A DNA stretch of 64,000 bases from positions 1-64,000 of the forward strand of contig JAKITT010000001.1 of the NCBI GenBank assembly GCA_021647945.1, read 5' to 3'. The position numbers and the translations under genes were made by a program. Below are positions 38,201 through 46,800 of the stretch, piece after piece. This DNA comes from Candidatus Polarisedimenticolaceae bacterium (lineage in GTDB: Bacteria > Pseudomonadota > Gammaproteobacteria > Chromatiales > Chromatiaceae). Numbering within the stretch: position 1 is the stretch's first letter; the number at the start of each line of letters is the position of its first letter. The notes under the pieces are model-generated. The model did no database searches, was not told the origin of the DNA, and was given only the letters and a program-made list of their open reading frames with translations.

Positions 38201-38471
38201 TAATGTCCCACCCGGTGAGTACCGAATCATCGGTGGCTCAGACATTGATAACGATATTTTTATCTGTCAGATGGCGGAGATGTGTGGCGGCTACCCAACC
38301 GCAGACAGTATGACCCCAGTTAACACAATCAACGTAAACATCACTGATCTCGACTTCGTGGTCGATATTCTTGCAAACTTTGGCATAGGTACGCTCTCTG
38401 TAGCAGAGGGTACTCATGGGTCAACCGGCATTATGCGCTTGCCGGTAAAGAGTAAGCAGATTACAAAATAG
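35262..38471 (+). CDS. Lipoprotein subtilisin-like serine protease
   Basis: About 1069 residues from ATG 35262, which gives a clean signal peptide ending in lipobox LASC followed by seven glycines; an upstream ATG (35223) adds 13 residues. Two small beta domains (about 40-225) precede a pre-peptidase PPC-like domain (FDIYRVLLQKDQLIQLQVVD, about 285-380) and a propeptide. The S8 catalytic domain follows, with Asp in VVDTGVYLTHPELE (534), His in SWHGTHVSGTVA (586) and Ser in GTSMATPHMAGV (769). The C-terminus has a BACON-like beta domain and a further beta domain. The tethered, exported protease may process the neighbouring giant proteins, which is an inference from position. Confidence 0.9.
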   Translation: MPYLSQSHRYFIHPLLALISIGLASCGGGGGGGSNNATPDSTELTYSIDGTVTGLTGTVVLLNNLSDSQTISIDGSVEFIQLPSDSSYSITIKAMPSGQVCSVNNGSGQVGTTGITDITVDCATTVTNSDFAIGGTVDGLNGTLVLQNNEGDTTAVSGNSAYPLAASSISAYTFSTRMINQALYNVTIAEHPEGQLCSVANSSGLVDGSDISDTIIICTADDTTISLSGTISAVPLTHIDSDINDPLATTNVNNNDFPVAQLIPSFSTVQGFATKAGTGRIQDADRFATTSDEFDIYRVLLQKDQLIQLQVVDFDGADIFTGDLDLYLYDIDENLVGGSKLVTEFESIRVPSDGEYYIKVLAFSGTSKYSLSLTGIQPLGMPGGQESMDFRVDEAVVQFKPIAFAQGIQAASLSVSVNHTDTSRATLAHFDTMLNISSSLTPSSALSPALQTLATNNPESYQKFQTLQQIKQLSLRDDVEFAEPNYIYQALKVPNDQYYGYQWHYPAIKLPQAWDITTGSRDDGEPNVIVAVVDTGVYLTHPELENQLVDGYDFISDPQNALDGNGIDSNPDDPGDSSQLGSSSWHGTHVSGTVAAESNNSVGIAGVAWGAKVMPLRVLGAYGGSGYDINQALLFAAGLANDSGTVPAQKADVINLSLGGSGYSQAAQNTYNLVRSTGVLVVAAAGNANNSVLHYPASYDGVISVSATDFANNRAPYSSYGSRVDVAAPGGSTGVDLNGDGSGDGVLSTLVNDSSGTRVASFSFYQGTSMATPHMAGVLALMRAVYPSLTPNDIDGLLASGVITTDLGAIGRDDYFGHGLIDALKAVQAAETLANSGVPPTPPAIIEVTPSQITFGLASDATVTVTNSGGGTPSVTGTVSDSSWLSVTASAVDAEGLGEYAITIDRSGLSSSSSTYQGSITFSLSTGSTVVVQVSMIIGIVDNTGSVGSLYILLLDSEYNILDQAIPVPQGNGIFDYQFDNVPPGEYRIIGGSDIDNDIFICQMAEMCGGYPTADSMTPVNTINVNITDLDFVVDILANFGIGTLSVAEGTHGSTGIMRLPVKSKQITK

Positions 38472-38549
38472 TCTTCTTCAAGTTGCTGCACAAAAGCATC
38501 CATAGAGATCAGCACTATTTATAACTATTCAGTACCCTTGAAAAGATCT

Positions 38550-38640
38550 CTGTAGGGCGGGATTTATCCCGCCAGCGGAGCCAAATTGAGCCGCATGGTT
38601 TTATTTCGACACCACAGGCGGGATAAATCCCGCCCTACAG
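38550..38640. repeat. REP-like double hairpin
   Basis: Arms 38550-38573 and 38617-38640 are perfect 24-nt reverse complements (CTGTAGGGCGGGATTTATCC...). Each arm is itself a hairpin GGCGGGAT/ATCCCGCC. It lies 80 nt after the subtilase stop; the rest of the 355-bp gap is gene-free. Confidence 0.9.
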
Positions 38641-38826
38641 CCTGAAACAACAGGTGAGCTGAATAGTTACCGCTATTTTTCATACCTTCATACAGTATTC
38701 AGTATTGACCTATCCTTACCAATAGGAATTAAACGTCACTGGGCATTATTGTTTCAACACATTATAGAATTCACATGAACCTGCCGACATAGATGATAAG
38801 AGCAAATCACTTTATAAGGTTTTTCA

Positions 38827-41742
38827 GTGTACAGATATGTATTAACCAAGCGCAGCACCCACATCAGGCAGCTCTTTTTGTTCTGCCTAATCCTACCTAC
38901 CCTGCTTATCTACGGATGTGGAGGTGGCGGCGGCGGCGGTGGTGGCGAGACACCCGTTGCAACAGTAACACTTGACACTATTGAGTTAAGCAGCGAAGAG
39001 AGTGTTATCGCCAAAGGAACATCAACTCAACTCTCTGCAACAGGTCTCTACTCCGACGCATCTATTCAAGACCTCACCTCTACGGTGAGCTGGTCAGTCG
39101 ATAACGACGCTATACTGAGCGTTGATAGCACAGGTCTACTCACCGGTTTAACCACCGGAACAACAACCGTTACCGCCACCTTTGATACAGTGCAAAATAG
39201 CATTGATATCACCATCTCACCCGCCACACTTGACACTATTGAGTTACGCAGCGAAGAGAGTGTTGTCGCCAAAGGAACATCAACTCAACTCTCTGCTACA
39301 GGTCTCTACTCCGACGCATCGATTCAAGACCTCACTTCTACAGTGAGCTGGTCAGTCGATGCCGACGCCATACTGAGCGTTGATAGCACAGGTCTACTCA
39401 CCGGTTTAACCGCAGGCTCGACAACGGTCACAGCAGCCTCTGGTGCCGTACAAAACAGTATCAACATCACCATATCACCCGCCACACTCACAAGCCTCAC
39501 GCTCTCACCGAAAAACCCCACTGTCGCCTTGGGAACATCATTGCAACTGTCGGTATCGGGGCTCTTTTCTGATGGCACAACACAAGACCTCACAACACAA
39601 TCGACTTGGGGCTCCTCAGATCTTGCTGTCGCCACATTCGACACACCCGGCCTGCTATCGGCACTCAGCCAAGGCAGCGCCACAATTTCAGTCATCAATG
39701 GCACTATCTCAGGCAACACCTCACTCACCGTTTCACCTGCCACATTGAGTCAGATTGAGATCAACCTAACCAAGTCTGAGATTGCTCTGGGAACAGGCAT
39801 TCAGGCCGAAGCGATTGGCCTATTTAGTGATAACACCGTTCAGACACTGACCGGACAGGTGACCTGGAGCAGCAGTGATGATGCGGTTGCTACCGTTTCA
39901 AACCAGGCAGGCAGTGCCGGTTGGATTGAGAGTGTAACTGTCGGCACCATTCAGCTGAGCGCGCTCTATAGTGGCGTGACGGGTAGTACTGCATTTGAGG
40001 TAAAAGGGGCACAGCTCACCTCAATTGATATAACCCCAACAGAACTGAGTATGGCCGCAGGTTTAACCGAAAATTTTACTGCAACAGGGCGATATTCAGA
40101 TGGTTCTGTGCAAGACCTCACAGCGTTGGCAGTATGGCAATCGAGCAACTCATCCGTGGCCACCATCGAAAACAGCAGTGGCCACCATGGTGAAGTAGCG
40201 AGTTTAGTGGCGGGCCTCAGCACTATTTCAGCCACATTTGACGGTCTCTCTGGCAATACAGCGCTGACAATAACCCCTGCACTGTTGCAATCCATCTCCC
40301 TGGATGTCACTTCATCATCAGTAGCGGCAGGGTTAAAAATTGAGTTTCAAGCGACCGGACACTACTCTGACGGCGCTACGGCTGATCTAACCGAGCAGGC
40401 CACATGGCTCAGCGCTGATGAGTCAGTCGTGAGCAGTGACCCATCCATTGGCGGCCTATTCATCTCACAGGCAGCCGGTGATGCCATTATCACCGCCAGC
40501 GTTGATGACATATTGGGCTTCCACTTTTTCACTGTCACACCTGCCACACTCGTCTCAATCGTCATTGACCAAGCAACCCCCACGATTGCTCTCGGCACAC
40601 AGCTCACCTTCACAGCAACCGGGCACTACTCTGATGCCACCACACAAGATATCTCCAACACCGTCACTTGGCAGAGTTCTGATCCAGACACCGCAACCAT
40701 CAGCAACAGTGATCTGTCATATGGAGAGACACAGGGGTTGCTAGAGGGGAGTACCACAATAACCGCTCACTTCGAAAGTATGAGTGACACGACAACACTG
40801 AACATCACAGCAGCTACACTATCCTCCATCACACTGTCAGGCAGTGGCGCAAATCTTGTAGATGGCTCCACCATGTCACTGCAAGCAACCGCCAATTTCT
40901 CCGACAGCAGTACCCAGGATTTCACTCAATTTGTAACCTGGAGCAGCAGTGCAGAGGAGATTGCATCGATCAGCAATAAAGAGGGCGAACGTGGATTAGT
41001 GACCGGCATCGCTGTTGGTAGCGCACAACTTTCTGCTCAATTTGATGGCCTATCGGCAGCAACCCCCTATGACCTCACCATTGTAAGCGACCCAGATGCG
41101 CCGATCTCACTGGCACTATCGGTTGAACCCAATGTGATTTTGAACAATGGCAGTGACAGCACCACGCTCAGCGTCACACTGCAACCGACTGAGGCAGCAG
41201 GCACCATTGCCGATGGCACGGTGGTTGAGTTTGAGATATCTGAGGGCAATACGGTCACAAATTTCAACGCAAGCACGACAGATGGCACCACCTCCATTCC
41301 ACTAAGCTCAACCTATTCAGGCATGATCTCAATTAAAGCAACAGTGCAAGGGCTTACCGTGAATAGCACTTCATCACTCTATTCAACGGACAATTTCTCC
41401 ACAGTCATTGGCAAAGCGGCCAATATGTCGCCTGACTATGATAATGGAACTTACCGTATTGGCTCTTGGTTTGGACTGTACATGCGGAACTACTCAAACC
41501 GAGAGTTTGATGTGCTTTACTACCAGATAAATAATGGCGGAGTATTGATTAGTGAGACCTATGATCCAGCATTTCTTAGCGACGGTACATTAACCGCCGG
41601 TGAGTCAGCTGGGGTGGTCTATATATTAGATGCTTTAGATGGTGACCAAGTTGATAATGGCATTAGTGCCAGCTACCTGTTGCAAGACGCCGCCACAGCA
41701 GCCCCAGCCTTTGGTTTTTCTGTCACTTATAGCGTAAATTGA
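38827..41742 (+). CDS. Large lipoprotein with tandem Big2 immunoglobulin-like repeats
   Basis: 971 residues, GTG start behind AAGG. A signal peptide ends in lipobox IYGC and is followed by nine glycines. About nine bacterial Ig-like (Big2) repeats of 85-95 residues fill residues 45-800, each built as LxxIxLxxxxxxVAxGxSxQLxATGxYSDGxxQDLTxxVTWxSS. The first two units are nearly identical and 258 bp apart at the DNA level. The last 170 residues differ: a further beta domain, then a globular end with YYQINNGGVLISETYDPAFLS. The role is probably a cell-surface adhesin or scaffold. Its lipid anchor style matches the two neighbours. Confidence 0.85.
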   Translation: MYRYVLTKRSTHIRQLFLFCLILPTLLIYGCGGGGGGGGGETPVATVTLDTIELSSEESVIAKGTSTQLSATGLYSDASIQDLTSTVSWSVDNDAILSVDSTGLLTGLTTGTTTVTATFDTVQNSIDITISPATLDTIELRSEESVVAKGTSTQLSATGLYSDASIQDLTSTVSWSVDADAILSVDSTGLLTGLTAGSTTVTAASGAVQNSINITISPATLTSLTLSPKNPTVALGTSLQLSVSGLFSDGTTQDLTTQSTWGSSDLAVATFDTPGLLSALSQGSATISVINGTISGNTSLTVSPATLSQIEINLTKSEIALGTGIQAEAIGLFSDNTVQTLTGQVTWSSSDDAVATVSNQAGSAGWIESVTVGTIQLSALYSGVTGSTAFEVKGAQLTSIDITPTELSMAAGLTENFTATGRYSDGSVQDLTALAVWQSSNSSVATIENSSGHHGEVASLVAGLSTISATFDGLSGNTALTITPALLQSISLDVTSSSVAAGLKIEFQATGHYSDGATADLTEQATWLSADESVVSSDPSIGGLFISQAAGDAIITASVDDILGFHFFTVTPATLVSIVIDQATPTIALGTQLTFTATGHYSDATTQDISNTVTWQSSDPDTATISNSDLSYGETQGLLEGSTTITAHFESMSDTTTLNITAATLSSITLSGSGANLVDGSTMSLQATANFSDSSTQDFTQFVTWSSSAEEIASISNKEGERGLVTGIAVGSAQLSAQFDGLSAATPYDLTIVSDPDAPISLALSVEPNVILNNGSDSTTLSVTLQPTEAAGTIADGTVVEFEISEGNTVTNFNASTTDGTTSIPLSSTYSGMISIKATVQGLTVNSTSSLYSTDNFSTVIGKAANMSPDYDNGTYRIGSWFGLYMRNYSNREFDVLYYQINNGGVLISETYDPAFLSDGTLTAGESAGVVYILDALDGDQVDNGISASYLLQDAATAAPAFGFSVTYSVN
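38970..39485 (+). repeat. Two tandem 258-bp coding repeats inside the Big2 gene
   Basis: Unit 1 (38970-39227) and unit 2 (39228-39485) both begin ACTTGACACTATTGAGTTA and stay nearly identical for about 200 nt, then diverge near the end of each unit. The remaining Big2 units share only protein-level likeness, so this is a recent duplication. Confidence 0.85.
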
Positions 41743-42040
41743 GCGCCTCAAATTTGCGACCCCATATCACCCTAAGTCCCCAGCATTCCCCTTCCCAGCG
41801 CGTCGGCCTACATATCAGATCGACGTGTAGTGATTGTCACCCATTAAATGCTCTTTTAAGTTAGAGGCGCGCTAATAAGTCATGAAAGGGGCTATCCACT
41901 TCATTGGCCTTTTCCCACTCCAGACACTTTATGCTCGTTTAGGGTCGCATTTATGCGACCAGCCGAACCTGCGAGCCTGCACATGACAGGGATTGTTCCC
42001 AACAATCCTTCTGCATTTCCTCCTTATATGGACCCACTCC

Positions 42041-42328
42041 GGTTTGCAAGACACTTTGTCGATGCCAAGAGGAAATCATTGCTCTCATATATCCGGCCTA
42101 TTAATGGAAAACTATCTTGTTTCCTGGCCCCGATGGTTATCTGCGCTCATCCTCCTCATCATCCTTACGGCCTCTTAAGAGCCAATGCAGGAAACAGGTT
42201 TTGAATGAGCCGGTCTGACCTTTCTTACCATCCGACTATTTGTCTTTTGCAACTGTTGGAAAGGGGTTAACTCTTTCTCAATCGACGGGAAGTGCTGTCA
42301 ACAGTACTCGCCAATGATAATTTCTCTG
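42041..42328 (-). ncRNA. Candidate bridge-RNA region of the IS1111-type element
   Basis: The segment lies between the transposase stop and the distal inverted repeat and has no supported ORF. It contains separated complementary stretches (TTGTTTCCTG near 42117 and CAGGAAACA near 42187). By analogy with IS110-family bridge RNAs, a structured RNA with target and donor loops is expected here; I did not fold it. Confidence 0.4.
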
Positions 42329-43348
42329 TCATACGGCAACACGATAGCTCTCACCTTTTGCCATGATGACCCACGCGATCCGAGCCATCTTGTTGGCAAC
42401 TGCAACACAGGCTCTATTATGCCCCCGGCGTTCTAACAAGGCTTGAGCCCATCGGCTAAAGCGATCTGTCTTGTTTGCTGAATGTCGCAGTACTGCCCGA
42501 GCACCGTGGATAAATAGTGTTCTGAGATAGCTGTCACCACGTTTACTGATCCCCAGGAGGACGGTCTTGCCGCCACTTGAATGCTGGCCGGGTACCAAAC
42601 CTAACCACGCGGAAAAATGACGGCCATTCACAAAGTTTTTGCCATCTCCTGCCGCAGCATAGGTGGCGCTGGCAGTAAGTGGCCCAACCCCTAAAATCTC
42701 ATCGAGTCGGCGGCACACCTCATTTCCCTGATTGAGACTTTTGATCCGAGCCTCACACTGCTTAAACCGCTTGTCCATGCTCTTTAGCTCTTCCTGGAAT
42801 TCTGAAAATATCTCTCGTGTCAGGGGGGTTAATCCATTCTTTGCATCCTCCAGAATCTCGGGGAGTGCTTTACGCACAGCAGCTACCCCCATATTGATCA
42901 CCACCCCATATTCTGCCAACAATCCGCGAATTTGATTCACCAGGGCGGTACGCTCTTTTTTGATACGCTCCCGTTGGCGGTGGAAATTCTGAATATCCTG
43001 CTGCTCAACTGATTTGATCGGCACAAAACGCATATTGGGACGCTGGGCTGCCTCTGCGATCCCTTCAGCATCGTTGTAATCGTTCTTGTTGCCTTTAACG
43101 TAGGGTTTGACATATTGAGGAGCGATAAGACGAACCTCATGCCCCAGAGCAAGAAACTCTCTCGCCCAGTAGTTGGCGCCACCACAAGCCTCCATCGCTA
43201 TCAAACAGGGTTCTAAGTTAGCCATGTACGCCAACAGCTGCTTTCTTTTGAGTAACTTCTTTTTGATATACCGCCCCACATGATTAACGGCATACAGGTG
43301 AAAGACAGATTTTGCTATATCAAGGCCAATCATTGTAATCTTGGTCAT
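42329..43348 (-). CDS. IS110-family transposase (DEDD RuvC-like)
   Basis: 339 residues, complete. The N-terminal DEDD domain carries MIGLDIAKSVFHLYAV, CLIAMEACGGANYWAREF and VKGNKNDYNDAEGIAEAA, supplying the acidic residues. A coiled middle (about 120-215) follows. The C-terminal Tnp domain has GVGPLTASATYAAAGDG, FSAWLGLVPGQHSSGGK and GISKRGDSYLRTLFIHGARAVL, with the conserved serine region. It recombines DNA under guidance of an element-encoded RNA. All motifs look intact, so the element may be active. Confidence 0.95.
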   Translation of the reverse strand: MTKITMIGLDIAKSVFHLYAVNHVGRYIKKKLLKRKQLLAYMANLEPCLIAMEACGGANYWAREFLALGHEVRLIAPQYVKPYVKGNKNDYNDAEGIAEAAQRPNMRFVPIKSVEQQDIQNFHRQRERIKKERTALVNQIRGLLAEYGVVINMGVAAVRKALPEILEDAKNGLTPLTREIFSEFQEELKSMDKRFKQCEARIKSLNQGNEVCRRLDEILGVGPLTASATYAAAGDGKNFVNGRHFSAWLGLVPGQHSSGGKTVLLGISKRGDSYLRTLFIHGARAVLRHSANKTDRFSRWAQALLERRGHNRACVAVANKMARIAWVIMAKGESYRVAV

Positions 43349-43680
43349 TGGATCTACTCCACTTGTTTAGATGGTTGGTAACAACTCCATCTTGGCCCTT
43401 TTGAGGCCGCTTATAAAGTGGAGTGGGTCCATACCATTATCCATGGAGGTCAATGTGCACCTACAGCCATATTAGGCCAATGGAGTGGATACCCCCTTAG
43501 TCATGATTGTTCCTTAAAGAAGAAAAGTCACTAATTTGACTTATATCAATCAAATAATGAATCCAGCGATTTAAACCTCTTAAGAACTCCATGCTGTTGC
43601 CGACATTTAAGTGGCGTTAGTTTAATCCGCCACAGTCTGTCGCCCACACTCTGTTGGCCAAAATAACACTTGGATATGAC

Positions 43681-43848
43681 ATGGATATGCACAGATACCG
43701 ACCTACCCACGGCTTAAAGCCATATGTACTTATCTTCTCTCTGGCCCTGTTCACAGTGCTGCTTAGCGGCTGTGGTGGCGGTGGAGGCGGCTCATCCTCT
43801 GGAACAGATGATGCAGCATCCCGCACTGTTATTTCTGGTCACGCATAA
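43681..43848 (+). CDS. Tiny lipoprotein, 55 residues
   Basis: The start is uncertain among ATG 43681, ATG 43687 and TTG 43654. It has a hydrophobic signal (YVLIFSLALFTVLLSGC) ending in a lipobox, then six glycines, a Ser-rich stretch and only about 17 further residues. It has the same lipobox-polyglycine head as the proteins at 35262 and 38827, but no body. It ends 14 nt before the giant gene, in another frame. It may be a real short lipoprotein or the detached head of an ancestral giant protein. Confidence 0.55.
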   Translation: MDMHRYRPTHGLKPYVLIFSLALFTVLLSGCGGGGGGSSSGTDDAASRTVISGHA

Positions 43849-43862
43849 AGATAGGTCCAGCC

Positions 43863-46800
43863 ATGATTTCGCTGATCACCAAAGGTCCATCCAAAACCCT
43901 GCTGCTAGTTGTTACAGCACTCCTTCTAACGCTCTCAGTCATCAGCCATGCCGACGTGGTCAAATTTATCTATGCCTACAGCGGTAGTGGGACACTATTA
44001 CAGCCAGTCAACGCCGCCAATATCTGCCCTGACCCCAATGGTGGCAGCACTCCTGCCACTGTCTGTCATGGTGTGAGCGTAAACGCCGACGGAACCTTTT
44101 TACTTGATCTCGGCACTACGCAACACAGTAGTGATAGCAACCTAGCGCTGATATCCAACCATTACAAACACTTGCCCCCCCAATCTGCGGGGGATCAAGA
44201 TCAGTTCATCCTACTCAAAAGCCAGCGCCGACTTGAGCATGTGGCCACTGGAGCCACCACCGACGGGGTTGAAATTGGCCTCCTCTCTGAGGCGGTAGTC
44301 GCCGCCGTCGAAGATCTCTATGGTGTCCCGGCCAGCGCGGATGGATTGATCATTCCACAGCTCGCCAGTCGCTTAGCTACGGTAGATGCCGATTGGGCCA
44401 ACAGTGCGCTAGCTACTGAGCGCAACGCCTTTACTGATGATGAATCACGTGAACTGCACAACCGAAATCTACGCCAGCTAAGCGACACCGACTCAGAAGT
44501 GCTGGCCGAGCTTGCCATAGCCGCCATGCGCAATGAGGGTGATGAGCAGGGCCGTCTATTGGTTCGCAAAAGTTTGCTACAGGCCGTCGCTGACCCTACC
44601 CAGTTTAAACAGCTGACTCAGCGCACACTGAGACTACTGAATTTAGTTGAAGGTGCTGAAGCGGCTGAACCACTCTTGGTGCTTCAGGCCAGCCGTTACT
44701 CGGTAAAAACAGGCACACAAGTGGTGCTGGATACCGCTGCGAGCCTCAATGCAGACCGCTTCTTTGGCTACGACTGGCTCGGTGTGGATAGTGATAAAGC
44801 CACCGCCCAATTCACCCGCACCGAAACGGGTTCCTATCTGGTCTGTACCACCGGCGAGTACATCGGTGGCGACGAAAGCAGTACCGACTGTATACAGATT
44901 AAAGTACGCAAACCCACCATCGCCATTATAAAAAGTGATACCGACCAAGTAGAGGTGGGGAACACCATTAACCTGGATGGCAGTAGCAGCATCAGTGCAG
45001 ATACTTTTGCCTGGAGTGGCACCGGCACTTTTGCTACACCCAGCATCTCAATATCCACTTGGACAGCACCGTTAACCCCGGGTGAACACCAGCTAACACT
45101 GACCATTAATGAGAGTGAAACTGACCAGATAACCATCCATGTATTTGAGGTCAAACCGATTGCCATTCCGCGGGCGGATCAACAGGTCTACCTGCTTGTC
45201 GATGGGGCTGGCGTGCAGCTCACCTCTGAGAGCATCACCTCTGATGGCTCTGCTGTGGAGTCGGTTGCCTGGAGCATCATCGAGCGCCCAGTCGGTAGCA
45301 ACCCATCAATCACCGGCAGCAATCTGGCCAATGCCCGCTTCCAAACCGATCTTCCTGGTGATTACCTTATTCGCCTAACCGCCACTTACCACGGCAACCA
45401 AGACAGTGCGTCACTCTTGATTCATGCCGACAAAGTGGGCGTTCCTGTCGCTAATGCGGGGGGTGACCGTACCGCTTTTCGCAACCAAACACTCACTCTT
45501 GATGGCAGTGCCAGCAGTAGCCCCGATGGTTTGACTCTCAGCTATCTCTGGCAGAGCAACACCACCCTTCTGACCAATGCCGATCAGGCCATCGCTAAAT
45601 TCATCGCCAGTGAGCTGGGTGAGCATGAGGTGATATTGACGGTGACCGCTGGGGGTGAACAGTCACAACAGCGAATCAAAGTGACGGTGGTTAACCAACT
45701 ACCGAGTGCAACAGATCATCAATTTGAGGCGACCATTGGCACCATTCTGCATGAGCAGCTTCTCACCAACGACCCTGATGGTGATGCACTCGAATACCAA
45801 CTTATCAGCAAACCAACACTGGGCAGTCTCAATCTTGACCCTATCACCGGCCAATTTGACTACCTGGCAGGCGGCGAAGCGGGCTGCCTCTACTCAAATA
45901 GCATGCTGGAGGTCAGCAGTGACCAGCAGGTTCCTGTACTGCGCCTCTGTGCTGACCGCACCTTTGCAGCCCCGGGTGAGGTGGTCACACTCACCGCAGC
46001 ACCCTCTGCCAACTCAACCAAGCTGACCGCGCTCACCTGGATAGGTGTCAGCAGTAATAGTGACACTGCCCAATTCTCTAGCACCGAAGTTGGCATACAC
46101 CTCATTTGTGTCGAAGGCCAGATGGGCAGTAGCCACGTCATCAGCACCGCCTGTGTGGAGATCGAGATCGGCACCGGGGCACCACCAGGATTCGACCCTG
46201 GCGAAACCTACACTGATCGGTTCACCTATCGGGTATTTGATGGCTATGGTCACTCCAGAGTCGCCACTGTCATCATCACCATCGGCTGGCGCAATGGTCT
46301 GCCTGTTGTCCTTGATGCCACCTATCTCCTGGAGCCAAGTGCAACGCTAAATGAGCAGATAGTCGGCAGCGATATTGATGGCCAAACCCTCACATTTCGC
46401 ATCATTGACCCACCCACTCTGGGCAGCGTCACACTCACCAATGCCAGCAATGGTAATTTTCGATATCAGGCGGGCAGCGTCGTTGGGGTTGATCAATTCA
46501 CCGTGGTCGCTAATGACGGCTTGGTCGACTCAAAACTGGCCACCATCAAGCTCACCATCTCAACACCTGATGCGGGGAATCAAGCGCCCATCGCATTGGA
46601 CTTGGTCAATCTAACCACCACTGAAGATACGGCACTTACCGGCCAGCTCAACGCCAGCGATGCCGATGGCGATGCACTCGAGTTCCTTCTGGCTACCCAG
46701 CCAACACGGGGCAGCGTAGTGATCACCAACCCAACAAACGGCAGCTTCCTCTACACACCCAACCAAGGTGAGACCGGTAGCGATAGCTTCACTTTTTACG

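Larger units (their letters stand above)
41987..43451 (-). mobile_element. IS110-family (IS1111-type) insertion sequence
   Basis: One transposase gene with a short 5' flank and a long (about 300 nt) non-coding 3' flank. Subterminal inverted repeats ATGGACCCACTCC (42028-42040) and GGAGTGGGTCCAT (43420-43432) are the IS1111-subgroup arrangement. In that subgroup the guide (bridge) RNA is made from the 3' non-coding end. The true element probably runs from about 42021 to 43436; the extra 30-40 nt on the left, with a GGATTGTT/AACAATCC hairpin, and about 15 nt on the right are unexplained. It sits in the loop of a palindromic repeat, a favoured kind of target for this group. Confidence 0.85.
41888..43495 (-). 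repeat. Palindromic element family 1, copy D, interrupted by an IS element
   Basis: The left part is 41888-41986 (from GGGGCTATCCACTTCATTGG to TGCACATGA). The right part is 43452-43495 (AATGTGCACCTACAGCC to GGATACCCC). Joining the two gives the central TGCACATGAATGTGCA palindrome of other copies. It is the long form with the second TCATTGGCC segment, in inverted orientation relative to copy A. Confidence 0.88.

Noticed and set aside
41953-42204. 83-residue plus-strand frame at the left end of the IS element
   Set aside because: It spans the broken repeat and the non-coding end of the IS, so it is a chance frame.
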